Source: UBA1672 sp046542355 (GTDB lineage: Bacteria > Pseudomonadota > Alphaproteobacteria > Micavibrionales > Micavibrionaceae). From it: a DNA stretch of 35,451 nt. Of the stretch, positions 15,884 to 25,130 are shown in pieces. Both the position numbers and the translations under genes were made by a program. The stretch covers positions 1 to 35,451 of the forward strand of contig JBKHBN010000019.1 of NCBI GenBank assembly GCA_046542355.1. The letters are read 5' to 3'. The notes under the pieces were generated by a model. That model did no database searches, had not been told where the DNA came from, and saw only the letters and a list, made by a program, of their open reading frames with translations. The first letter of the stretch is position 1. Every line of letters begins with the position of its first letter.

Positions 15884-16483
15884 TTATTGGCAGGCTATTA
15901 ATTTTCTCCCCGCCGTATGACCAATTAACTTGCGCAATCCCATCCGCCCACGTTTTAGCAAAGAGCGGGTTCCTTGCTCGGTCGTTGAAAGGCTCATGGA
16001 GATTTCCTGAATGCTGAGCTCTTCAAAGTAATAAAGCACAAGAGCTTTTTTCTGCTTGTCCGGCAAGGAGTCCATCAAAGAGACCAGCGCCTTGTTTTGC
16101 TCATCAATAATAAGAGAATGATCGGCGGCAATATCACTATCACAGACCATGGTCTGTTCGATAACTTCGGTATTTGTCGTGGGACGGCGGCGGCGTTTCA
16201 AATCAATGCAGCGGTTAAGTGTAATACGGTAAACCCATGTCGAGAATTTAGCGCTGCCATTGTCTTCCCATTTCTTTCTATTTTTCCATACAGCAAGCAG
16301 AGCTTCCTGCACAACCTCCTCGGCTTCGCTTTCATTACCCAGAACGTTAACGCCCAGACGCCAAAGCTTGCCCAGATACCGATCAACCAAAATCCGGTAG
16401 GCTGCCTGACTGTCATTTTTGATAAAAGCCAGCAAAACAGTATCATCTGTCTGCTCATTTAAATCAGATACGTCCTCGGGCAT
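15884..16483 (-). CDS. ECF-type RNA polymerase sigma factor
   Basis: A 199-residue sigma-70 family member. Region 2 spans about residues 14-90 (YRILVDRYLGKLWRLG, EAEEVVQEALLAVWKN and FSTWVYRITLNRCID), and region 4 about 130-185 (LPDKQKKALVLYYFEELSIQ, then ISMSLSTTEQGTRSLLKRGR). This is the RpoE-like layout without regions 1 and 3. The start at 16483 has GGGGAA upstream; another lies 11 codons earlier. No anti-sigma gene is adjacent, so the signal it answers cannot be read from context. Confidence 0.88.
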   Translation of the reverse strand: MPEDVSDLNEQTDDTVLLAFIKNDSQAAYRILVDRYLGKLWRLGVNVLGNESEAEEVVQEALLAVWKNRKKWEDNGSAKFSTWVYRITLNRCIDLKRRRRPTTNTEVIEQTMVCDSDIAADHSLIIDEQNKALVSLMDSLPDKQKKALVLYYFEELSIQEISMSLSTTEQGTRSLLKRGRMGLRKLIGHTAGRKLIACQ

Positions 16484-16694
16484 ACGAAAAAAATTCCCCG
16501 TAACAAAAACACACATTTAGAGCATAATATTTTATTCGACAGCGCGCAAACCACCCACAACCACGTGATACAACCCGCGCACGATCAAATAATAAAAACA
16601 ATGCCTACTTCTGGATATACGAAAGTAAAGACTCACAAAACCAAAAAGGTCTTTAAATCATATAATCATGATAAAGCGTTGCAACAAATATGCC

Positions 16695-16720
16695 AAAACG
16701 CCCCCAAACGGAGGCGTTTT
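16695..16720 (-). terminator. Hairpin terminator after fliS
   Basis: AAAACGCC (16695-16702) and GGCGTTTT (16713-16720) pair perfectly around a short loop, with CC/GG pairing continuing inside one mismatch. Read from fliS the stem ends in GCGTTTTGG. It lies 33 bp past the fliS stop and should end the fliD-fliS transcript; its symmetry allows action from either side. Confidence 0.7.
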
Positions 16721-16752
16721 ACAAAGCTTAAAAAAAAATAGGGAATTAATCT

Positions 16753-17205
16753 TCAGGATTGCTGCTGAATAGACGTTTGTCCTTCTTCTATCATGGTTTT
16801 TTGCTGATCCGATATTTTTCTGGAGAGTAAAGACCACTTGGCATAAACCTCATGGACATTGTTTTTGAGGTAATCAAACTCCTGCGCAGGGTCGTCATGT
16901 TCAAGAATTTTTGTCAAACGGACAAAAATGATTTTATAAAAATCGTTAAGAGCAGGAGCGGTATCTCCTCCCTGTTCAAAGTCGAGATGACTTTGCAAAG
17001 CACTTAGTATGCGAAAAGTCTTCTCATTAATGCGGCACATTTTTTCCAGATCATTCCCGCCATAGGCAGCTTTTGCCTCATCGAGGTTGCGGATAATGCC
17101 CTCATACAAGGCCACAACAATCTCTACCGGGTTAAGCGCCTTTTGACCAGCTTGTTTATAGGCTTGCGCAGCGTTTCCATAAGGGTTTTCTTGATTAGTC
17201 ATCAT
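16753..17205 (-). CDS. fliS: Flagellar secretion chaperone FliS
   Basis: A 150-residue, mostly helical protein. It begins NPYGNAAQAYKQAG and has LNPVEIVVALYEGIIRNLDE, both typical of FliS. FliS binds the flagellin C-terminus, blocking early polymerisation and guiding it to the export gate. The ATG (17205 or the next codon) overlaps fliD by 11 nt, so the two are co-translated, the usual fliD-fliS order. Confidence 0.92.
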   Translation of the reverse strand: MMTNQENPYGNAAQAYKQAGQKALNPVEIVVALYEGIIRNLDEAKAAYGGNDLEKMCRINEKTFRILSALQSHLDFEQGGDTAPALNDFYKIIFVRLTKILEHDDPAQEFDYLKNNVHEVYAKWSLLSRKISDQQKTMIEEGQTSIQQQS

Positions 17206-18910
17206 TATCCAGTCCTAATAAAGCTTTTATAGTTGCCAATAATGTCTCTGCAGCCGCAACTTCAACCTCCATGCGGGCATAGCGGGCAACTTCAGATTCA
17301 TAAAACTTGTCAGCTTTATTCCTGATTTCTTTGGCTTCTGCCTCAAGATTGGTATTCTTGCTGCCGATATCGCTCATCACATCGGCAATAATACCGGTTG
17401 AACGATCCGCATAAGAATCAACAGAATTGTAAAGAAGGTCAGCCATCCCCTGCGAGACATCAATATTTACCACTGCAGAGGTATCACCGATATAGGCAAA
17501 GGTCAACCCTTCGTAAATCGTGCCCTCGGCTCCGTAGATACGCGAGCCGTTATACTCGAATAAAGAGAAGTCGCCACCAACATGAACACCGTTAATATCG
17601 CCAGACCCGTCCACGGAAATACTAAGAGACAGGTTAAAATCAGTCAGGGTTGTTTCATTTTTGATAATGGATAAATTATCGTTATTGGTATTAACCTGCG
17701 TTTGGAAAAGCTCGGCAACCTCATCGTAATCTTCAACAATCATTTTATTAAGCAATGCCTCGTCAACAATGCTTAAATAGTTATCATCAGTTAATCTGAT
17801 GCCAATTTCAGCCAGATTTGTAACCAGCCCGTCATTGTCTCCAAAGCTGGAGGTAAGAACTGAGGAAATCTGGAAATTTAATTGCTCAAGAATGGAATCG
17901 GAGAACAAAACAGCATCCTCTGCGACACTGCCGGAACTTGAATCAAGTTTCATATGTTTGTCGTAAAATGTGCGGAATTCATTATAGGAATCCACAAAAG
18001 CCGTAATAGCTTCTTTAGCAGCACTATAATCGTAATCAACTTCCATTTTTATAGATTCGCCGGGATTCGTTTCCCCGTAAACCGTCATACTCACCCCGTC
18101 TAAAACGTCCTCCATCGTATTAGAGGAGCGCGTGACCTGCACACCGTCCAGATTAATAATGGCATCTTGAGCATTCTGGATAATGCTTGATGGTAAAAAG
18201 GGGCCGCCAGCATCTGTAATAAACAGACTTTGCAAGACATTCGTCCCTGAAATGCTATTATAGACAAGCTCTTCTCCGGTCACATCACCAGCAATGACCA
18301 GTCTGTGATCGTTGTCACCGGCCTTAATAACTGAAGCGCTGACATTTGTCGTGTTTTTCACGGCGTTGATGGCATCAGCCAGACCATCAAGGGTCATATC
18401 TGGCGTAATAGTAATATTAGTCGGCGTGCCGTTTTCCGTTGTCAGGTTGAAGACGCCGTCATATCCAAGCGGATTGTCCTTATAGAGCATGCTTTTGCTC
18501 ATAACGCGCATCGGCGTTGCAATTTGCTCGACAGCAAGCGTATAAGTACCAGTATCGGCGCTATCTTCAACGGAAACATCAACAACTGAGCTGACATTGG
18601 TACCTTCTGATGAAGACATATAGACTTCAAGATCGTCATAAACGCTGTCGCCTTGAGAGGAAAACCCGTAAGTCTGCTTGAGCAACTTCAAAGCGCCCAG
18701 CATGGAATCGCCAATACCCCGAAGCTCCTCATAAGCCGCCATAATGCTATTGTTTTCAGCGACCTTATCATCAATATTTTCGGCATCGGCTATGATCGTT
18801 TGATAACCGGCCTCAACAAGAGAATACGTATCAATCTGCGATGCCGCACCAACGATATATAATCGGTCTGTGGTCGTACTTGCGACTGTTCCTGTAGCAA
18901 TATCAGTCAT
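17195..18910 (-). CDS. fliD: Flagellar hook-associated protein 2 (filament cap) FliD
   Basis: A 571-residue cap protein. The N-terminal heptad region lies near residues 20-75. The D2/D3 part has YTLAVEQIATPMRVMSKS and GVFNLTTENGTP, with domain FliD_N. LFSDSILEQLNFQISSVLTS, then LAEIGIRLTDDNYLSI, belongs to FliD_C. The C-terminal helix with NKADKFYESEVARYARME and a hydrophobic end also fits. The protein caps the growing filament and folds incoming flagellin. It starts with GGAGTA 7 nt upstream and lies 188 bp downstream of the flagellin stop, beyond a terminator. Confidence 0.92.
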   Translation of the reverse strand: MTDIATGTVASTTTDRLYIVGAASQIDTYSLVEAGYQTIIADAENIDDKVAENNSIMAAYEELRGIGDSMLGALKLLKQTYGFSSQGDSVYDDLEVYMSSSEGTNVSSVVDVSVEDSADTGTYTLAVEQIATPMRVMSKSMLYKDNPLGYDGVFNLTTENGTPTNITITPDMTLDGLADAINAVKNTTNVSASVIKAGDNDHRLVIAGDVTGEELVYNSISGTNVLQSLFITDAGGPFLPSSIIQNAQDAIINLDGVQVTRSSNTMEDVLDGVSMTVYGETNPGESIKMEVDYDYSAAKEAITAFVDSYNEFRTFYDKHMKLDSSSGSVAEDAVLFSDSILEQLNFQISSVLTSSFGDNDGLVTNLAEIGIRLTDDNYLSIVDEALLNKMIVEDYDEVAELFQTQVNTNNDNLSIIKNETTLTDFNLSLSISVDGSGDINGVHVGGDFSLFEYNGSRIYGAEGTIYEGLTFAYIGDTSAVVNIDVSQGMADLLYNSVDSYADRSTGIIADVMSDIGSKNTNLEAEAKEIRNKADKFYESEVARYARMEVEVAAAETLLATIKALLGLDNDD

Positions 18911-19007
18911 TGCGTTATACTCCTTTGCGTTCTGCTATATTAATCAAAATAGACATATATAGACACATCTAAAGTGTGCGTGCATTTTACACAGGCCAGA
19001 ACCCTTT

Positions 19008-19046
19008 TAAAAAAAGGAGGGAGACTTCGGTTTTCCAAAGTCACCC
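19008..19046 (-). terminator. Rho-independent terminator after flagellin gene
   Basis: On the minus strand GGGTGACTTTGG, loop AAAA, CCGAAGTCTCCC forms a 12-step stem with one mismatch and one G-U pair, followed by TCC and seven T's. It lies about 52 bp past the flagellin stop and separates flagellin from fliD transcription. Confidence 0.85.
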
Positions 19047-19097
19047 ATCCCAAAAACAGATTAAGGATAATCTTAACTACTTATTGACTCAGCCTTA

Positions 19098-19913
19098 TTA
19101 CTGAACCAGGGACAGCAGTGACGTTTTCATATTGTTCGCCTGAGCAAGCGCTGCGGTCGCCACCTGTGTCATAACCTGAGACGTTGTATAGTTTGATTGT
19201 TCCTCGGCAATATCAGTATCCACAATGGTTGATCGCGCGGCTGTAAGGTTGTCGATAGCCGTCTCAATCACATCGAAGCGAAATTCCATACGAGATTGAT
19301 ATGCACCAACAAGAGAACGCGCGGTTGAAATGGAGTCAATCATGGTATCGATGTTACCTGAAGAGGTTACCGCGTTAGCCGCCGTATCAACACCATCTGC
19401 GAGGTCTGTGGCCGCATCAATTGCAACGGAGGTCAGATCAACCTGAATGGTGTCACTTGAGGCATCAGTACCAACCAGAAAGCTTTGGTCATAGCTTGAA
19501 TCAATCAATAGAGCACCGTCAAAGCGGGTGGAGGCAACAATAGCGTCAATCTCCCCCACAAGCTCAGCAAATTCAGCGTCAATATATGCACGTGAACCGT
19601 CACTGACAGAACCGGACATGGATTGCGCGGCCAGAGATTTCATCCGCTGTAAAATATCACCGATATTTGACAAAGCACCATCGGCAACGTTAAGCACGGA
19701 TTGTCCTTGCTGGGCGTTGACAGCACCTTGTTCAAGCACGCTGATATCGGATGCAAGCTGCGTAGACACGGCCAGACCGGAAGCGTCATCGGAAGCGGAC
19801 ACGATTTTGGATCCACTGGATAGATACGCTAGGGATTTTTCCTGAGCCGAAGAGTTTTGGTTCAAATAGTAAATAGCCGAGTTGGCGGCTGTGTTGGTTC
19901 CTACTACTGGCAT
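19098..19913 (-). CDS. fliC: Flagellin, short form
   Basis: A 271-residue flagellin. The conserved N-terminal D0/D1 helices contain SAQEKSLAYLSSGSKIVSAS, DDASGLAVSTQLASD and GALSNIGDILQRMKSLAAQS. The C-terminal part has IDSISTARSLVGAYQSRMEF, then TDIAEEQSNYTTSQVMTQVA and SLLSLVQ. Between them lie only about 60 variable residues, so the outer D2/D3 domains are missing, as in many alphaproteobacterial flagellins. The start has AAGGAG 8 nt upstream. This is the only flagellin gene in the window. It is divergent from flgD. Confidence 0.95.
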   Translation of the reverse strand: MPVVGTNTAANSAIYYLNQNSSAQEKSLAYLSSGSKIVSASDDASGLAVSTQLASDISVLEQGAVNAQQGQSVLNVADGALSNIGDILQRMKSLAAQSMSGSVSDGSRAYIDAEFAELVGEIDAIVASTRFDGALLIDSSYDQSFLVGTDASSDTIQVDLTSVAIDAATDLADGVDTAANAVTSSGNIDTMIDSISTARSLVGAYQSRMEFRFDVIETAIDNLTAARSTIVDTDIAEEQSNYTTSQVMTQVATAALAQANNMKTSLLSLVQ

Positions 19914-20270
19914 GGTAGTTCTCCTTCCTGAAGAAATTTATAGAAGCGCTATTCCGCGCCCCTCTCAAGTTTTAGATTGTCACACAAAAGTCAAAAAAAC
20001 GTTAAAGCACACATTTCCCGACTCATCACACAACAATATACACGCATATGCAGCAAAAATGGGGCGCTAAATTAAAAAAAAAAGAAAAATAAACAATATT
20101 TTTTTCTTTGGGCGATATTTTCATAATATAAAAGCAAGGCATTTAGAAATTTTTTACACTTTTTGTGCCCCATTTCTGATGTTCGCACGTGCATAATGGA
20201 AACGGGATAATTTTAAGGACTTCATAGGTTAAGGGGATGCGTTTGATGGCCAAGAAAGGAGCCAGCTACG
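19914..20270. other. Divergent control region between flagellin and flgD
   Basis: There are 357 bases without a gene, very AT-rich in the middle (A and T runs at 20070-20110). It must hold both promoters. I looked for sigma-54 (GG-N10-GC) and sigma-28 (TAAA-N15-GCCGATAA) elements and found no good match; TAAA at about 20090 followed by TGGGCGAT is only suggestive. GCACGTGC at about 20186 is a perfect 8-bp palindrome. AGAAAGGAG before 20271 is the flgD ribosome site. Confidence 0.5.
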
Positions 20271-20966
20271 ATGACGAATATATCCTACGTATCTCCAGAT
20301 ACAACAACACCTGCTTCATCCGCTGCAAACAATAAAGCAGACGGTAATGATAATGGCATTAGTGAGCAGCAAAAGGTTTTTCTTGATATCCTGCTAACGC
20401 AGCTGGAAAATCAAAATCCGCTTGATCCTGTGGATACAACTGAATTTACAAATCAGCTTGTGGCTTATTCCTCGCTTGAGCAGGAAATGACCATAAACGA
20501 GAATCTGGAAACAATTATATCCAGTTTGAATGATTATAACACTGTGTCGGCCTTCTCTTATATAGGAGCTGATGTTGAGTTGAATTCCTCCACGGCGGTG
20601 ATGCAGGATGACAAAGCCAAATGGGAATATGTGCTTAAAGATGATGCGGAAAAGGTAGTTCTGCAGGTTGCTAATAGTAACGGAGATGTAGTGGCATCAT
20701 TTGATGTGCAGGCCGGTGAAACCGGAACTTACAGTTTTGGTGTTTCAAGTGCCGATTTAGCGCAGCCTGTCGAAGAAGGGGAAGCTCTCACCCTCACAGT
20801 CAGAGCCAAAGACCCTGAAGGAGAAGATATAAGAACAAAGGTTTTATCATTCCTGACAATTGAAGGCGCGGAAATGAAAGGAGATGACGTAAGCTATATG
20901 GCTGGAGAAGAAGTATTCTCCGCAAATGATATTATCTCCATTCGCAAGGAAAGAGCATCGTTGTGA
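20271..20966 (+). CDS. flgD: Flagellar hook-capping/scaffold protein FlgD
   Basis: A 231-residue protein. The N-terminal FlgD mark is FLDILLTQLENQNPLDPVDT followed by EFTNQLVAYSSLEQ (residues 38-72). Behind it lie the tudor/FnIII-like hook-cap domains (from about 90), with VASFDVQAGETGTYSF. It caps the hook during assembly of FlgE, which is encoded next. No fliK is visible in the window, so the ruler protein must be elsewhere or upstream. Confidence 0.92.
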   Translation: MTNISYVSPDTTTPASSAANNKADGNDNGISEQQKVFLDILLTQLENQNPLDPVDTTEFTNQLVAYSSLEQEMTINENLETIISSLNDYNTVSAFSYIGADVELNSSTAVMQDDKAKWEYVLKDDAEKVVLQVANSNGDVVASFDVQAGETGTYSFGVSSADLAQPVEEGEALTLTVRAKDPEGEDIRTKVLSFLTIEGAEMKGDDVSYMAGEEVFSANDIISIRKERASL

Positions 20967-21165
20967 AATTATCGCAGCAGCGCTCCGTCTGGCGCATGCG
21001 GCATATAAATATTTTCGAAACAAAAAAGGAGTTATTAATCTTACAGGAACACACTTTAGAAAATTGCTTACTTTAAATAATACAAAACACAACCAAAAAC
21101 AAAACCAAACTCAAAAACCTGAAAAGGAAATATTTAATAGCTAAAAGACTTTAAGGAGAAAAATT

Positions 21166-22449
21166 ATGAGTTTGTATGCTGCTTTAACATCTTCCGTATC
21201 TGCGCTAAAAGCCCAGAGTACGCAGCTTGCTGCTGTATCGCAAAACATTGCCAATGCGTCAACAACAGCTTATAAAACAACAGAAGTGTCCTTCCAGTCG
21301 CTTGTAACTGGTAACAGTGCCACGCAAACAAATGCGGCCGGTAGCGTTATTACCAAAGTTGGGCGCGGAATGAATCTGCAAGGTGAAATCTCAACCACGG
21401 AAACAGAAACAAATATTGCCATTGATGGCGGGGGCTTCTTCATTGTCAGCGATTCTCTAACCAACACGCCCTCTGCTTTCAACTACAGCAGAAATGGTGA
21501 CTTCTCGACAGATGCTGATGGTTTCCTTATAAACAGCGAGGATTATTACCTTCTTGGCTGGCGTACCAATGAGAATGGAGGCGTTTTGGCAACAAACAAC
21601 AACGATCTGAACTCACTGGAAATTATTGATGTTTCTTCAATCACCGGTTCTGCGGAAGCAACATCAGATGTTACCTTTGACATGAACTTGCCGGCCGATG
21701 CGGTCGTGGGAACCAATTTTATTGTATCCAGTGAGATATATGATTCTCTGGGCGTTAGCCATACGATTGAAACAACATGGACCAAAACAGCAGCCAATGC
21801 ATGGAGCGGGGCGCTGGCAGATCCGTATCTCACAAGTGATTCTGTCGCTAAAACGCCAACAGCAGCGATTGCTCCGGCCACGATCGATATTACGTTTGAT
21901 GGAACAGGAAAGCTCTTAACCTCAAGTGGAAATACGATTAATTTGACCGGATTTACCACAGGATCAACCGACAGTACCATTATGATGGACTTTGGCGCGA
22001 TTGGTGATGCGGATGGGATTACGCAATATTCATCCAGTTCTTCTGATGCAGACATTGAAATCACCCTGATTGACTCAAACGGGGTGCGATACGGACAGCT
22101 CAGCGGGGTTAAGATTGATGATAACGGCCTGGTTACAGCCTCTTTCGATAATGGTTTGAATCAGGTGATTTATCAAATTCCAATTGCAACCTTTTCCAAC
22201 GCCAAGGGATTGACCCATATTGATGGAACAGTCTATGACGAAAACGAAGCCGCCGGTAACTATAACTTGCAGCTTCCTGGAGAAGGGAACGCCGGTCAAA
22301 TTGTGGCCAGCGCAATTGAGCTGTCAACGACAGACACGTCAGACCAGTTTAACAAGATGATTATCGCCCAGCAGGCTTATTCTTCGGCTGCGCAGGTCAT
22401 CAGTACAGTCAATGAAATGTATGATACATTGATTTCCTCTGTGCGTTAA
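21166..22449 (+). CDS. flgE: Flagellar hook protein FlgE
   Basis: A 427-residue hook protein. The N-terminal rod-type motif is LAAVSQNIANASTTAYKTTE, with the flagellar basal-body family ANASTxAYK signature. GDFSTDADGFLINSEDYYLL is the FlgE/F/G signature, and the C-terminus has QFNKMIIAQQAYSSAAQVIS. The 199 bases between flgD and flgE hold no gene; AAGGAG lies 8 nt upstream of the ATG. The length is within the family range. Confidence 0.94.
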   Translation: MSLYAALTSSVSALKAQSTQLAAVSQNIANASTTAYKTTEVSFQSLVTGNSATQTNAAGSVITKVGRGMNLQGEISTTETETNIAIDGGGFFIVSDSLTNTPSAFNYSRNGDFSTDADGFLINSEDYYLLGWRTNENGGVLATNNNDLNSLEIIDVSSITGSAEATSDVTFDMNLPADAVVGTNFIVSSEIYDSLGVSHTIETTWTKTAANAWSGALADPYLTSDSVAKTPTAAIAPATIDITFDGTGKLLTSSGNTINLTGFTTGSTDSTIMMDFGAIGDADGITQYSSSSSDADIEITLIDSNGVRYGQLSGVKIDDNGLVTASFDNGLNQVIYQIPIATFSNAKGLTHIDGTVYDENEAAGNYNLQLPGEGNAGQIVASAIELSTTDTSDQFNKMIIAQQAYSSAAQVISTVNEMYDTLISSVR

Positions 22450-22523
22450 TATAGATCAACATAAGCTCCGGAGCCTTTAAGCGTGCTTTTTGGTTTCGGA
22501 CTTTTGAAGAGTCGGGGTGAACA

Positions 22524-22940
22524 ATGAGTATAAAATTACAGGAATTCATAGAATTGTGGAAACAAGAGCGCTCTCTTAATGCTCTGATGAAAACGGATTT
22601 TTCCGCTAACGACATAGAAGATTTGCAAAAAGAGCTTTTAAATCTTCAGGGAGATGAAAAAACGCAGGCACAGGATATATTAACAGAGGTTTCGGAGTTG
22701 CTGGCGCAGCGCATCAGGAATTTGAGCGAGAAAATGGCTGAAACCAGCAGGCAAATGGAGCAGACAAACAAAACAAAGCAGGCATGTCTGGCCTATAGTC
22801 GGCAAGAGCATATGGTTTCCGTTCCTGAGGATCATCGTGCATCCAGAACAGAGCAGAAAATGGCCAGGCTGCAAGAACGCGAAAAGCAGGTTCGTGAAAA
22901 CCTCAAAGCAGGTAAGAACAGATTTACTGAAAAGAAATAG
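22524..22940 (+). CDS. Coiled-coil protein in the flagellar cluster
   Basis: A 138-residue, highly charged and almost wholly helical protein without signal or membrane segments. Its N-terminus (IKLQEFIELWKQERSLNALM) and its long helix (QRIRNLSEKMAETSRQMEQT) look like an export chaperone. It lies 74 bp after flgE and 16 bp before a FlgN-like gene. By position and size it may be a second chaperone or a regulator of hook/filament switching; no family is recognised. GGGGTG before the ATG is an acceptable ribosome site. Confidence 0.6.
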   Translation: MSIKLQEFIELWKQERSLNALMKTDFSANDIEDLQKELLNLQGDEKTQAQDILTEVSELLAQRIRNLSEKMAETSRQMEQTNKTKQACLAYSRQEHMVSVPEDHRASRTEQKMARLQEREKQVRENLKAGKNRFTEKK

Positions 22941-22955
22941 GAAAGTGGCTCAATA

Positions 22956-23372
22956 ATGTCGGACTCCGAAACTATTTTAAAGGACGTGGACACAGAAAAC
23001 AAAAACAGGTTTTTTGATTTTCTGCAAATGTGCGATGACCTTGAAAAACTGATTAGTCGCGAAAACGTAATATTGCTTGATAAGGGAGCAATAACATTCG
23101 ATGGTTTATTTGTAAGAAAAATCAACATGTTAAATAGATTCGAGCGAGATATACGCGAAATTTTGCTTCTGGCAAAGGAAAAAGAACCAGACAATCTGGT
23201 CTTGCGCAGGGTTCTGGTCGAGAAAATACAGGATGTACGGCGCACGCTTTCAATAAATACAACGTTCCAGCTGCGTGATCTCAAGAAAAGAACGCAGCGT
23301 ATGGATAGTTTGAAGAATACTTTGCTCGATTATTCGAAGCAAAGCAAGGAAGGAGACACAGCATGTCACTGA
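22956..23372 (+). CDS. FlgN-like chaperone for FlgK/FlgL
   Basis: A 138-residue helical protein that overlaps flgK by 10 nt. FFDFLQMCDDLEKLISRENV, then LLDKGAITFDGL, matches the usual FlgN style: a helix with L-x-x-E-N-x-x-L followed by a charged loop and KINMLNRFERDI. FlgN binds the disordered ends of FlgK and FlgL and delivers them for export. Sequence similarity is weak, so the call rests largely on position and fold pattern. Confidence 0.6.
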   Translation: MSDSETILKDVDTENKNRFFDFLQMCDDLEKLISRENVILLDKGAITFDGLFVRKINMLNRFERDIREILLLAKEKEPDNLVLRRVLVEKIQDVRRTLSINTTFQLRDLKKRTQRMDSLKNTLLDYSKQSKEGDTACH

Positions 23373-25099
23373 CATCAGCACTTCACGCAACATACGCAGG
23401 AATTAGCGTGGCGGAGTCTAAAATCTCCGTTGTATCGTCAAACATAACCAACGCCGAAAAGCCCGGTTATACGGTAAAACGCTATCAGACAGAATATTCA
23501 ACGGCCAACGGTATCATGATTCCAATTTCCGGAACCATTAAGGGCAATTTGAATGCAGATCTTTATGAAGGTGTAATTGAGAGTAACACGGAATATAGAT
23601 ATAGCCTCACAATTGCCAATTATCTCGAACAATATGTTGATACGGTTGGAACAACGGGGGGATCAGACTCTTTAAGTTCGCATATGAACAGGCTGGAAAC
23701 TGCAGTTAGCGAACTTGAAACAACGCCAAGCGACACAAGTGCAAAAGTGGCCGTTGTAAGCGCGGCTCAATCAGTGGCCAGAGAGTTACGGGCATTATCA
23801 GGAACAGTGCAGGGGCTTCGTCTCGATGCGGATCAGGCCATAGAAGAATCTGCTGAGACGTTTAATACTTTGCTGGAAAATCTTGATGACCTAAACAGGC
23901 AGGTTATGATTTTAACAACCACAAATTCAAGCACCGCTGACGTAGAAGACCAGCGAATGGCTGTGCTGGAAGAGCTGTCTCAGTATCTGGACGTAACCTA
24001 CTACATAAATGACAGCAATCAGCTCAAAGTATTTACAACTGACGGCTCAACGCTTCTTGATTCAAATACGCACCCGGTTTCATTTACCGCAGCGACATCC
24101 GTGACCAGTCAAAACGTCTATCCCGCGGATTTCTCGCCTCTTGTGATAAATGGCGTTGATGTTACAACCAGAACGGATACGGGGATATTCGGCGCTCTCA
24201 TTGAATTACGGGATCGCATCCTTGTGGAAGAGCAGGAAAAGCTCGATGAATTTACCAACACACTCTCCCGAACAATAAACACAGAGTTTAACAAAGGCTC
24301 GTCATACCCGCCGCGAAATATTCTGACCAGTGACATGGAGGCTCTGACAGGCGCAGAAGCTTTTGCTGCAAACGGATTTGTACGCGTTGCCGTTGTCGAT
24401 GAAGGTGGTTTGGTGCAGCAATACGCGGATCTTGATCTAAGTACATATGCAACGGTTAACGATGTTGTCGCAGCGCTAAATGGCATTGCCGGAATGTCCG
24501 CCTCAATCAATGTAAATGGCGAAATAGAGATGATAGCGGATAATGCCGATGAAGGTGTAGCCATGAATCAGATGGACAGTATCGTAGGCCCTGATTCTCA
24601 AACATTTGGTATGTATTTTGGCTTCAATAGCATATTCACAGGTGAAGGTTCAGAATATATCCGCATATGCGATTATTTGAAGACCAGTTCTGAGGCATTG
24701 CCGGGCGGCACGCTCATTGATGACCCCGTATTGGTTATAGGAGATCTGGGAATTATGGCCGGAGATGCCTCGATTGCAACGGCCATGCTTGGTGTTTTGG
24801 ACGGGCTGGTTGCTTTCAACGCGGCAGGAGATTTTTCTGCGCAAAACGCAACACTGTCAAAATATGCAAACAAGATCATCGCCACACTTGCAAACGCCAC
24901 GCAGGACGCAACAAGAGAAAGCGAAACGACAAGAATACTGTATGAAGAATTAAGAACAACCATGGCCAATGAAACCGGCGTCAATATTGATGAAGAAACC
25001 GCAAAAATGGTCGAGCTGGAAAATCAGTACGAGGCGTCAGCCACGGTGTTATCAACGATTCTCAAGATGTTTGATACGTTAATAGCAGCCATGAATTAA
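23363..25099 (+). CDS. flgK: Flagellar hook-associated protein 1 FlgK
   Basis: A 578-residue protein. The N-terminal motif is ISVAESKISVVSSNITNAEK with PGYTVKR, followed by the long helical region (SSHMNRLETAVSELETTPSD). The C-terminus has ETAKMVELENQYEASATVLS and a hydrophobic end. FlgK forms the first hook-filament junction ring. It overlaps the FlgN-like gene by 10 nt and is 31 nt from flgL, so the four genes from 22524 to 26036 form one operon. Confidence 0.92.
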   Translation: MSLTSALHATYAGISVAESKISVVSSNITNAEKPGYTVKRYQTEYSTANGIMIPISGTIKGNLNADLYEGVIESNTEYRYSLTIANYLEQYVDTVGTTGGSDSLSSHMNRLETAVSELETTPSDTSAKVAVVSAAQSVARELRALSGTVQGLRLDADQAIEESAETFNTLLENLDDLNRQVMILTTTNSSTADVEDQRMAVLEELSQYLDVTYYINDSNQLKVFTTDGSTLLDSNTHPVSFTAATSVTSQNVYPADFSPLVINGVDVTTRTDTGIFGALIELRDRILVEEQEKLDEFTNTLSRTINTEFNKGSSYPPRNILTSDMEALTGAEAFAANGFVRVAVVDEGGLVQQYADLDLSTYATVNDVVAALNGIAGMSASINVNGEIEMIADNADEGVAMNQMDSIVGPDSQTFGMYFGFNSIFTGEGSEYIRICDYLKTSSEALPGGTLIDDPVLVIGDLGIMAGDASIATAMLGVLDGLVAFNAAGDFSAQNATLSKYANKIIATLANATQDATRESETTRILYEELRTTMANETGVNIDEETAKMVELENQYEASATVLSTILKMFDTLIAAMN

Positions 25100-25130
25100 T
25101 TACAGGGCTAAGCGATAAGGAAAAAAGAAA

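Noticed and set aside
19914..20270. Sigma-54 or sigma-28 flagellar promoters
   Set aside because: Candidate GG/GC and TAAA/GCCGAT pairs have wrong spacing or several mismatches.
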